From positions 1-64,000 of the forward strand of contig NZ_JAJQYA010000027.1 in NCBI RefSeq assembly GCF_021729155.1: a stretch of 64,000 nt of DNA. Reading direction: 5' to 3'. The translations under genes were made by a program, and so were the position numbers. Shown piece by piece: positions 46,752 through 58,200 of the stretch. The DNA is from Membranihabitans marinus (GTDB lineage: Bacteria; Bacteroidota; Bacteroidia; Chitinophagales; Saprospiraceae). Below the pieces are notes generated by a model, which searched no databases, was not told where the DNA came from, and was given only the letters and a program-made list of their open reading frames with translations. Positions within the stretch are counted from its first letter, which is position 1. Each line of letters starts with the position of its first letter.

Positions 46752-46786
46752 GATGGTGGACACCTTCCGTTGAAGATTCCACCATC
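46752..46786. other. isolated GC-rich hairpin
   Basis: GATGGTGGA (46752-46760) and TCCACCATC (46778-46786) form a 9-bp perfect stem; inside, TTC and GAA can pair around CGTT. No T-run follows, so it is not a normal terminator. Alone in very AT-rich DNA. Confidence 0.5.
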
Positions 46787-46994
46787 CCATAAGAAACTTA
46801 TCGTTCTAGATAGTTAACAAAGGTCAACTACCAATTTTATTTAAATTTATAGTAATATGTAGTTTTAAAATCTTATTTTTAAGCTGTGTATTATCTATTT
46901 TTGTTAGTATAAAAATGTAAATATCACAAAAATAAAGCAATAAACCATCTAATCACCATTCAATGCAAAAATAGTTGGATTTTTCGTTTTGTAT

Positions 46995-47034
46995 TGTAGA
47001 AACTTTACTAACATTATGTAGAAATAATACTACA
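46995..47034. promoter_or_regulatory. tandem operator-like dyads upstream of the response regulator
   Basis: Two copies starting with TGTAGAA lie 22 bp apart: TGTAGAA-ACTT-TACTAAC (46995-47012) and TGTAGAA-ATAA-TACTACA (47017-47034). The second is a near-perfect 18-bp inverted repeat. It ends 57 nt before the ATG. The same dyad precedes the AraC-type genes at 63094-63111. Confidence 0.55.
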
Positions 47035-47091
47035 CGATTAGAAAGAATTCAGTAAGTTTATTGTTAGATTAAATTTAAAGAAGTATCTATT

Positions 47092-47730
47092 ATGACCGAA
47101 ATTTTAGTAGTCGAAGACCATCACATACTACAAGTAGGCATACGAATTATGTTTAATGAATTAAACATTCGTCACGAAATATTTTTTGCTGCAACTTATC
47201 CAGAAGCCATAGCCAAGCTGTCCAACCATAAGATTGGGTTAATTATATTAGATCTAAATGTACCAGGTGGCAATAACGCAAAAATGATAGAAGTCATCAA
47301 GATGCGTTATCCAGATATTAAAATCCTTGTATTTTCCAGTCTAAATGAAAATGTCTATGCACAACAATGTCTGCGATATGGAGCTCATGGATTTGTTTCA
47401 AAATCCTCTCCAGAAAGTGATTTCAAAAAGGCAGTTGTAAAAGTGCTAAACAACCAAATATATGTAAGTGATTATATCCAACAAGATCTACTTACTTCCA
47501 TGAATGAATCCAATAAGGAGATAGTGACCAATCCTCTAAAAGCATTATCTCCTCGGGAAACTGACATTGTAAACTTAATTATTCAGGGATTATCAACATC
47601 GGAAATTTCAAACAATTTAAATCTTCAGTCTTCAACCGTAAGTACTTATAAAAATAGAATATATAAGAAGTTAGGGGTCAATAACGTAGTTGAATTAATA
47701 CACAAGGTCAACAGTCTGTCCGAAAAGTAG
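47092..47730 (+). CDS. LuxR/NarL-type response regulator
   Basis: 212 residues. Receiver domain with acidic pair in VVEDHH, phosphoacceptor Asp54 in LIILDLNVPGG, Ser in VFSS and Lys in FVSKSS. C-terminal LuxR-type helix-turn-helix (LSPRETDIVNLIIQGLSTSEISNNLNLQSSTVSTYKNRIYKKLGV, about 150-195). A transcription factor activated by phosphorylation. No kinase overlaps it; the sensor kinase upstream on the other strand is the nearest candidate. The two dyads in front of it may be autoregulatory sites (inference). Confidence 0.93.
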   Translation: MTEILVVEDHHILQVGIRIMFNELNIRHEIFFAATYPEAIAKLSNHKIGLIILDLNVPGGNNAKMIEVIKMRYPDIKILVFSSLNENVYAQQCLRYGAHGFVSKSSPESDFKKAVVKVLNNQIYVSDYIQQDLLTSMNESNKEIVTNPLKALSPRETDIVNLIIQGLSTSEISNNLNLQSSTVSTYKNRIYKKLGVNNVVELIHKVNSLSEK

Positions 47731-47836
47731 CCTACTAAATGGGCTTGGGAGAACAATTTAAACAATGATCAGATTTATTCTCTAGGGTCACAACATTCAT
47801 CATTCACCTCAGGACGATTAATACCAAATGAATTCA

Positions 47837-48619
47837 TTACTTCAACTTTGATTTATCGATAAAGTATCTCAATTTGGAAGGAGAGTCGACTATTTCAATT
47901 ACTGCCATTTTCGCAACCAATTCAGCTCCCTCAATAGACAAATGAGTATTGTCAATAAGCCCATCTGGCAAACCGGAAAATTCATTCTCATCTAAATGTA
48001 AAAACATTGAAGTAGACTGGTCGACACCAATCTTATTTATATAATCAGTGGTTTGTTGATTGAGATCGATCAATGGGATACCTTCTTCATCGGCAAGCTG
48101 GCGAGTCACTTTAACGTAATCGCCATGACTATCTTTCAATTCTCCTTCTTCGTTAAACACTCTACGAGCTATAGAAGTGGCTAATATGGGATGAGCTTTG
48201 AGAGCTTGTACTTCATGAATATAATTGCGTAAATTATCTTTAAATTCAGTATTGGCTTCAGTATATCTTTTGGCATCATTAATCTTTTGATCATTGTGTC
48301 CAAACTGAATGATGACGAAATCTCCCTTTTTAATTTGACTTTTAATTTCATCCCAACTTCCTCTAGAACGATAACTCTTTGAACTATATCCACTTTTCCC
48401 TCCATTGACATAGTTTACATTATCCTTTAGAAAATACGGCAAGGCCATCCCCCAACCTCTAAGTGGATAATTGTCACCACCATATTTTTTAGATAACTTC
48501 TCTACATCATATTGGGCCATAGTAGAATCCCCAATTGAGAAGACGTTAATTTTAGAACTACCACAACTGACAACAGATATAAGTAATAATACAAACGCCA
48601 ATTCATTTACCAATTTCAT
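47837..48619 (-). CDS. SGNH/GDSL hydrolase lipoprotein (rhamnogalacturonan acetylesterase type)
   Basis: 260 residues from ATG 48619; the longer frame starts at a TTG. Lipoprotein signal with Cys19 (ISVVSC). SGNH blocks: block I FSIGDSTMAQY with Ser32, block II Gly in NGGKSGYSS, block III QFGHNDQK with Asn, block V DNTHLS with Asp and His. The order and the DNTHLS ending are those of the rhamnogalacturonan acetylesterase branch, which deacetylates pectic polysaccharide. No other pectin gene is nearby, so the substrate is uncertain. Confidence 0.88.
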   Translation of the reverse strand: MKLVNELAFVLLLISVVSCGSSKINVFSIGDSTMAQYDVEKLSKKYGGDNYPLRGWGMALPYFLKDNVNYVNGGKSGYSSKSYRSRGSWDEIKSQIKKGDFVIIQFGHNDQKINDAKRYTEANTEFKDNLRNYIHEVQALKAHPILATSIARRVFNEEGELKDSHGDYVKVTRQLADEEGIPLIDLNQQTTDYINKIGVDQSTSMFLHLDENEFSGLPDGLIDNTHLSIEGAELVAKMAVIEIVDSPSKLRYFIDKSKLK

Positions 48620-49113
48620 ATGAGTCAAATTTTATATAAATGTAAAATTTTACCGATAAAAAAACTTAAAACACCCTATATTTTTAAATCAAACATAGAT
48701 CCAGATAAAACTTCATAATTGCAGGTTATTTTTGATAAAAGAAAATGGGAATAAAACAATAAACTTTTTTTTGCCATTTACTCTGATTTCAAAATTTTCA
48801 ACTATCCAATAAAAAAACACCAGTTTATAACAGAAGTATATCGATCTTTTTTAGCAACTACTTCAACTATTTTTATACGAAAGACTACTATTAATTAAAC
48901 TCAATCCAGTCCGATTTTCTTTAATAAAAAAAATAAGAGAAACTTTAACATTATATTTTAATATCTCTTCAATCTCTGACAAATGACTAATTATTACAGA
49001 TTTATTTAAAATATAAACCTGTAATAATTTCTTTAATTCAAGTACCCCCTTCCAAACAAATGTAAGTCACTTGTTTTGGATAAATATTTTTGTAACTTTA
49101 TAACATATGTTTT
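48620..49113. other. intergenic, nothing recognised
   Basis: AT-rich stretch between the SGNH hydrolase and the terminator of the giant gene. No feature recognised. Confidence 0.5.
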
Positions 49114-49152
49114 AAAAACAACAGTGAGGACGAACATTATCATCCCCACTGT
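49114..49152 (-). terminator. terminator of the giant surface-protein gene
   Basis: On the minus strand a 13-bp stem (ACAGTGGGGATGA with two wobbles) around a loop is followed by TGTTTTT. It lies about 60 nt after the stop. A second inverted repeat GGGGC/GCCCC (about 49180-49207), nearer the stop, has its T-run on the plus strand. Confidence 0.75.
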
Positions 49153-49209
49153 CTACCAAAAAAACATATAAACTTAATTGTAAGGGGCTTTTTAAGGCCC
49201 CTTTTTTCT

Positions 49210-52200
49210 TTACTGATCTATCTTGATCATTTGTTTTGTCGCTCTGTATTCTCCAGATATCAACTGGTAATATAAAATTCCAGAACTATTGATATCATTC
49301 ATTTTAAATCTCATTTCATTGTATCCCTTAACATAATCACCTTCTTGAGTTTTAAGCAACTTTCCAGTTACATCATAAACGTTGATTACTGCTTTGGAAG
49401 ATGTTGGCAATTCAAATCCAATGACTGTTTCGCCATCAAATGGATTAGGGAAATTCTGATACAATTGATATTGTCCCATATTTCGGTGGAAAGTCAGATT
49501 AACATCTTTTACTTGTCCTGTACCATTATATGCTTCCTTCTCAGTCACCGATCCTCCTATGGCTATCACATCTTTCAACTCAACTTGATTCTTGGCTTGT
49601 ATCACCAATGAATATAAAACCTGATTGGATGGAATATTCACATCTTGACCTGCATTCCAGCTAAAGGTCATTAATCCTGGCAAATAGTTATAATAATTTG
49701 ATTCATCAATTGACAATCTCCCGGGTTGAACATCCAAAACTTCGACATTGACATCATCGTATTGCAATGTATATTGCAATCCTTTAATCGATTCAAAGTT
49801 TGAAGAAGTGACTTCAATAGTATATATATCTCCAGGAAGCAATGTCTGATCTGTCAATACCAATTCCAATCCTCCGTCTTTACTTCGACTGGTTGACTTC
49901 GGATCACTAGATAAATCGACATCACCTACTTTAATTCCTACAAAATCCACTACTGAAGATCCAGAGGAAAGTTGATCTTTAAATAATTCCAGACCTGAAA
50001 GTGGATTTATAAACCGCCAACTGCTATTGTTCTTCAAAATCGCATTGGGATTTAAAACAAGTTTTCTCAATTCCAACATATCGGTGACCTCAATCACTCC
50101 ATTATTATTAACATCAGCAGCCATTTTTATATAATCATCAATAGATGTCTCGGGATTCATTATAAAATCTTGGATAAATATAAGGTCTTGTGTAGTAATT
50201 CCTTCTGAAAAATCAGTATTTTTTTGAGGAATTAATACTAGATTCTCTCCTGATTTCAATTCAAATTGATAATTACCGCTATTCGAATTAATCGTTGACA
50301 ATTGATCTACACCATTAACTTTACCCGTTAAAAGCACATCGGATATCGCGCTATTCAATTGAGTCGCAATCCGTCCACTCACTATAGCCAGACTAGTATC
50401 TACTGGGATACAGGCATCCCCTACACGGGCAATTATGGTTTGGACATAGGTTAATTCTACTTTGGGCTGTGCACACCAGTCAGCGATCTTCCATTCTATT
50501 TCAAACTTCTTAATATCTGTCTGACCCACAATATCAAAAGATTTCACTTGCTTGCCTATAGCAATGGAATTGAATAATTGTTCCGCCAAACCAGACTTCA
50601 AGGTTAATTCACCCAAACTGTCAGGGAAATTCACTGTAGTCAAATCATCTACAAAGCAAAGTGGATTGTCCATACTGCCAGCGTCTTGTGGGAGATTAAA
50701 CATACTCAATCTTATTCCACAAGTAGACTGAATATTGATAACTTGCTCTAAGGCCAATTCTTCAGATCCTTCGTCACAACCGTTCACTATAAAGAATCGT
50801 CTCGTTATCTGGCCTTGTCCACATTCGTTTACATCTATCCATAGATCTTGTCTAACCTCTGCACTACAGTTGACCACAATAAGTCCATTTCTCGCTTTCC
50901 CATCGATAGTATCTAAAGAAATATTCGTCGTGGTCAAAGTCTTCCAATCCAACAAACCATCGTGACCTATTTCACTTACTAAAGTATCCTTAGTGGTCTC
51001 ACTACAATTAATACTATTGTAATTAAAATAAATATCATTATCAGAGAATGCCGAGCCATCTAAGTTGTAATAGAGTCCATTCTTGTCTTGTTGGACGATA
51101 ATGTAACTACCAAAAATTGAATCCACAACACCTAATGCCTCTTCATTAGACGCATCGGCTGCAGCCTGAAAAGCATCGAAATACAATGATTTATAAGCGG
51201 CACTAGATATCGTAACATCTTCCAATGACTGAACTACTCGATTGGATCCATTGTCCTTTACATTAACATCCAACCATCCTTTGGCCCAATTACAACAAAC
51301 ATCCATAGCCATAAACTCTGTTTCAACGGCTTCACATACGTCGGTACATAAATAAGGAACCTTCTGTGACCATCCACCTCCTAAGTACGACAATTCTTTA
51401 CCATATCCTGGTCGACTAAATAGGTAGTCAAATAGATATTGTAAATCTTCTTTATTTAATTTATTGTGGTGTTCATCTCTTGCATCACATGATTCGGCAA
51501 TCTTAATCGCCAAATCAAATAACCAACCATGTACTACCTTGGATCCACACTGTAATCCATCTTCCCACATCCATACAATCTCTTTGAAGTAGTGAGCAGC
51601 CACTTCGCTATCATTATTAAAGATAGACAATAGAGCAGTAACATCGTAATCGTTATTTACTTCATTTTCATCTTGACCGAACCCTGCGCTAGCCGCCAAT
51701 AATTGGTTGTTGGCAAAACCCAAATCATTCAAAATTTCTACCCAATTTGAATATGGATTTCCACCATTCAACTCGGCACATGCTTTGACAAAGCTATTAT
51801 CAGACCACCAGTCCGATCTTCTTGCCAATGTCAACTCTACATTGCAATTGTCCCAACTTCCCTCATCGATAGATGATGCTGAAACCCAAGCAATCTTATT
51901 TTGCAATACCACTTCTAACTCATCGTCCATTACAATGGTAGGAGCAGACACATCTCTTATTTTGACAAACTTACTCCAAGTACTTAAATTCCAACAATGA
52001 TCGGCAGCTTCGTAGAATATTTCATAAGCTTCTCCATCACAGCCATTAAAAGGCAAATAAATTGGATTTTGAAGATGAGAGTAAGTATAAACCTTACAAG
52101 TATCTCCATTATCTAACACTTTTATTTCTGTTGCCGTCAATTCCATAGACACCGCTCTCATAGATCCACCAACATTAACGGAAGCTTTGACTTGAGAAAC

Positions 52201-55200
52201 CCCTGAACAATTGTCGATAATCTCTACATCAGGAAAGTATATTTTAGCGCCACAATCGGTTGCATCAGAGCTATATATGGTAGCCTGACAGTATTCTGCT
52301 TCCCGTGCCAAATCATATTGAACACCTGCCTCAATCGCATCTACTATATCGTCTAACAACCAATATTCACCACTCAACTCGCTGGATCTACATGATTCAA
52401 AAAGTTGTCCTATGGGATATTCAAAGTTAAATATTGGCCCAATCGTGTCGTGTAATTCAGTATACTGACTTAAATATATTCTCAATCGTCCTTTACTCTC
52501 CTCATACTGACTGACAATTTCACTGTCTGCTTGAGCACAATTGGCCATAGCCAATTCAGCCGCCTCACTTGAAGCCCAACAGGTTTGTGTAACGGTATAA
52601 TTCACTTCAGAACTTTGCGGACAATTTCCAGTCCACTCACTCTGTTCTTTTTTAATTGAAATACCGCAATGAACTCCCTCACTTAAGCATAGGGTGTCGC
52701 AGGCCGTCATATCATATCCGTCCTCAGTTAACCGTGGCAATACCACAGAAATACAATCAGATGATTCTGTATTGAACCCATCGCAGAATTGGGTCAATGA
52801 AGAACTGCTGTAAACATCTGGCCACCCAGCGGCAAACCAATAAGGCTGATTGCCATTGCCATTGTAGAACCAGTCATTTTCCACTACTTCGTACTGACCT
52901 TCTGCAGATAATACCCGATCTCCCAATTCCAACACTATATACGGATAGAATACATATCCACCGATTTGAGAAGGGAATAATATATGTTCTTTGATGGAAT
53001 GTATGACTCCATATAAGGTTCTATTGGAACTCGAAGAATTCAACAGATCGGCCATATATATACCAGAAACTACATCTCTAATGGTCACTACACTGCCATT
53101 AGCTTTGCGAATTAATTCACAATCCAAATAGGCATTTTCTAAATTTAATGCAATGGCTCTATTTAAATTTCTTTCTATTAATTGCAGTGGAAGTTCATAC
53201 ACCAATCCTTTCAACTTGGCGTAGGGAAGCTCATAATCATGTATACCCATGGGCTGTTTCCATGCAGCGAATCTCTTCTGCGTACTCTGATCTGACACCA
53301 CAGAATTAACCGAACAATACACAGTTTCCTTGGCATGAGAGACAAATGAAGTTTCCAATAATTTAGGTAAACGCATAACCACTATGGTGTCATAAGCTGA
53401 ACAAAATTCACCGTCAGGTGTCCTTGCAAACCATTCTCTATAGATAATTTCCGCTGTATCATTATCACAATCAAAATCACTATCTATCCAGTCAGGTCCC
53501 AATTCTAATGTGGCTTTTCCGCTACTACAAGGTCTACTCGCATCAGGCTTAGGATAGGCTGCACTCCAAGGATCGAGTTGCAAGAATGGATCAATACAGT
53601 AAACTGTAGTATCCAAGGTATTACTAATCAAACAACTGTTGGGTTTGGTTAATTTAATTTTGGTTTCACAACTCCCCCCTCCACAAGCTTGCAATAAGAA
53701 GGTGATTTTCGCTGTAATCTCAAAGCCTACATGCTCTGGTCGGAGTATATTATTAGGAATTAAGAATCCACTGCCATAGAACAATTCTACTTTATATAGA
53801 TCCGGTCTCAAGCTAGCCAGCAAATTGTTAGTTAACAACATTTCTGGAGTGATAAGGATTTCACACTCATTTCCAAACCCAAGACCTATTGAACCATGAC
53901 AATTCACTGGAGGACAAGGTAAGATCTTAGCGGGATCGGCATTATCTTCATCGGTCTGTGGATTTCCATCACCGACACTACCTGTACCATCACCATCTAC
54001 GTAATCATCGGCAGGACTATCCAACTCTCCTCCTCTATCATTATCGGGATCTTGATCAAATACACCATCTATATCCTCTCTATCCATAAGAGAAGTATCT
54101 TGAGCTCCGCTAATCTCAGCTACATTGATCAAATGATCGGGATCCAAATCTTCAGTAACTCTCAATACGAGTGGCACCACGATAGATTCATTGGGATACA
54201 ATGTATCACCAATGGTATAAGTAATCATAGTTCCTGACCCAGACCAACCTTGATTCAGACTCATATCAAACTCATAGCCAGTTCTCACATAATCAGTGAT
54301 CTCTATGTTGGTAGCAGGAATGCCTCCTTGATTGTATATGGTTATACTGAACAATGCCTCTAGTCCAGGGTAAGCCACCTCTTCTTCTGTGGTTTTCTTC
54401 AATGCTAGGTCAAACACTTCCACCATGGCGGGATCGTGGTCGTCTTCACTTCCTATTCCATCAGGAGTAGTACTCTGTGTATCATCATCACCAGGCAAAC
54501 CAGGATATACTTCTCCTTCTTCTTCAGAATTGGATCCAGGTTGACTATCAATATCCATATCGGCAATATCCATTCCCTCAGACCATGCAGCATCAATTTC
54601 TGCATAATTAACCCAAGTTCTATCAGTAGGTGCTGTATTAGGCAATAGGGTCAAATAAATGGCTGTGGTTATCGTATCACCTACATTAATTGGACCTTGA
54701 ATAACGGCTGTGGTATCTGACTTCCAACCGTAATTTTGATTTTCTGCTATACTGAAATCAAATGAATATCCTTCTGGAATATAGTCTTTTACTTGAACAC
54801 TATCTACCATCACACCATCTTGATTGATTACGCTAATCTCAAATTTAATCAAATCGCCATATTTCACTGGGAATACCGTTTCGGTGGAATCTACTTGTTT
54901 AAACAATGCCAAATCCAAAAACATAACACCTGCAGGATCGTGATCATCTTCACTACCTACATCATCTCTACCCTCACTATCAAAATCGTTGTCGCCATCC
55001 TCACCTGGGTGAACCAATCGCTCTTCTTCTGAATCACTGCCAGGACTACTATCGTAGTCATCACCGGCAATATCAACTTGATTTACATCATATGCATTGA
55101 CAATTTCGGCATAATTTATCCAACTCGTCATGGATGGATCGTCTACTGGTTGTAAAGTCAAATATATAGTTACTGTATCTTTATCTCCGTAATCCAACGA

Positions 55201-58200
55201 CTTGGTCAAGAGCGCCGTAGTATCGGCCGTCCATCCTTCGTCTATATTTTGTTGTAACCCAGGATTAAAACCAAATCCAGCAGGTACATAATCTTTTACT
55301 CTTATACTATCACTGGTGACAATTCCTTGATTTTCCACAATAATATCAAAGGCTATTAAACTGCCAAACTGCCATGGATAATCACTGGCCAATGTGTCGA
55401 TAACCTTAATCAATGCAAAATCCACTACGTGTAATCGTGCCACATCGTGATCATCTTCGTCAAAAGCGACATCATCGTCTCCATTTGGAGTATTGGGATC
55501 TTTGCCATCGCCATCTACCTCATCATCAGTATTGCCATCTGGGATTGCTCCATAATCATTGGAAATCGTAGAATCAGGCTGAGAATCCGTATCCTCCAGT
55601 TCAAATTCATTGCTATCGTCACTTATTTCAGCATAATTATCATAGGCATTTTCACCATCGACATTTAAAACTTTCAACAATATAGATATGGTAGTATCCG
55701 TATTTTCCAACAATGGATTCGCAATTACCATATATGCTTTATCCACTCCATCAAACACCCAGCCTTCTGCGTCATTGTCTGCTACATAGGCCAATCCCGG
55801 AGGAATGGAATCAACGACTTCGTAGGTAAGGGCATCTACATCACCTTGATTGAAAATTGTAATATCAAAGGAAACTGTATCTCCATAGGATATACCCCCT
55901 TGATTCTGAAAAGTTTTATTCAAAGCCAAATCAAAAGTTCTATATTCGATTTCAACTTCACTGTGTAATTTGGCATTGGCACAAATACATAAGTTGACAG
56001 GTCTCACAATAGCCACCAAACCGTTGTTTAGATCACAATTATTCAAAAATGAAGCTTCGAAATCTATAGTTTCTCCTACCATGGCTGGTCCAGTTACCTG
56101 AATGGTATGAACAGGCATTCCCATGGAATCCATCATATTGTCTGCACAATATATATCTATATTAAATTCATCTGTAGCCAGTAAATCCCCCTCTGATACC
56201 AGTATGGAACCATAGAGTGACACATAAGGTGTCCCATCTACAGAAAAGGCCTCAAATGAAGCAAAGGATAAATCTGGATTAACAATTTCCAATTCTACCG
56301 TTTCTGCTCCTGTAATCCCAGTCAATGGCTGATCACAAACATCTTGACCACAGGCAATTCCATCTACCACTACTATGTTTTGAACCTCGACTCCTACGGT
56401 CACAATTTGTCCACATTCTACCATACCTTGAGCTAAGATATTGAGACTGTAACGAATCGTATCTCCACCAGCAGCAATATTGGGATAACCTAAATATACT
56501 ATACTTCCTCCAGGAACATCGGGATCAGGGATTACTCTTTCAATCGTTGGACAATTGTCTGGATTAGGGCTATAGCAGTTGACATTAAAATCGGCCAAGG
56601 CCACTTCTGCAGGTAAAAAGATCCTCGTCGAATCGAATTCGATAAAATCCCCTCCTTCTACAACAAACTCTATGAGTAATTCTTCGGCAATATTACAGGA
56701 CAAACTACCTTCGGACCTCAGTGTAATTTCCGGTTCTGCAGCATAAGGATACAAACCATCGATTCTCAATCGATCACTGGCTACTACAAAGCCATCACCC
56801 TTTACTGGATCACCACATGGACGGTTCCCTTTAAGAGTAAAAAACAATTCCGAGCCAGATTCAAAATCACAATTGGTTCGCCCGTATAATCTTATATACA
56901 TTTGTCGCCCAGCTGCCCCTTGATTGGTAGCCACACCGGGGATACTGTCGTGTACCAGTTCTGGATGATCGAACAAATTCACCGTCCACACATTGCCCAC
57001 GTTGGTTAAATCACCTACAGGAATGGCATATGGATTGGCAAAACTACCATCATTAGGATAAAACAATTCAAATGAATCAATCTCAAATCCATCAGGTATT
57101 GTAACATTTAATTGAGGATCAAAAACCGAACCCGCCCTGGAGGAGTTAACCACTAGACTATATATTAGTTGATCACAAAGCTTAGGATAAGTACTGGATT
57201 GTGGATCCAAACCGGGCTGTTCTATTAAATCCAACATCGCCTCCGAATCATCTACCTCTACGCCAAATGTCAAAGGCTCATAAGTACAGCTCGCTTCATA
57301 ATCTTGCCCAGATGGATAACCCAAACAGTCCCATCCAAAAATCACATCAAATTCTGTATTATCACATGTGTTAGTTTTTACACATATTTCATAATTCCTA
57401 GTATTATTACCTGTATGACTGCCCAATTGATATATGCCGTCAACAAAAGGCAATTCCATTCCATTTTCTGAAACTGACAAAATTTCTAAATTGGCAACAC
57501 TAGGTATTTCTAACCAAGTGTAACCCAAGGTTCCACCTCTAGGTCTGACCGAAAGAGTATAACAAGTCTGTTCATTCACTACTTTAGCGATAACAGGAGA
57601 TTGAGTAAAATCAATGTTGCCTAGATCTGAATTATTATCGGTTGCCAAATCTTCCTTCATTACGACAAAATTGTCTCCTGGACACAAAGGACTCGTATAA
57701 GCTATGGATAGATCGGTAACCATACTACGATCAGAAGCACAATTCCTATCAAATTCGATATAATAAAACAAATCAACATTTTCTTCTTCAAATGTATGAC
57801 CGCCCATAACAAAAGCATCATGAATAGCCCTTATATCGAATACTATAATACTTTCATTATTAATTTTGGGATCAATAGATACTGTTTCAGAACTTTGACC
57901 TGCATTGACCAGTTGCTGGGTTACCAACCTAGCCCCGGCATAATCATAATTATCTTGTTTGTAAATAACAATACTGTCGGGAAAGTAAAGCGGTCTAAAT
58001 TCATTGGGGAAGAAATCATATGTTGCAGTATACCCACTATGTGCACCACCAATATTTTGATCCACCCTAAATAAATATCTAAAGTTTCGATCACATCCAC
58101 TTTGACTATTATCAAATCCCCCTTTCACGATATCTACGGAAAGAGCTGATCCCAGAAATTCCATCTCATCAAAACCACCCCCACAGCCATATGGTGTGGA

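Larger units (their letters stand above)
45471..47091. other. long AT-rich gap between kinase and response regulator
   Basis: 1.6 kb without a supportable gene. Short open frames (45422-45754, 45821-46033) lack start context, hydrophobic pattern or family resemblance. From about 46141 to 46380 the plus strand is almost free of G (8 in 240 bases). A stable hairpin sits at 46752-46786 and a pair of dyads at 46995-47034. Confidence 0.6.
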
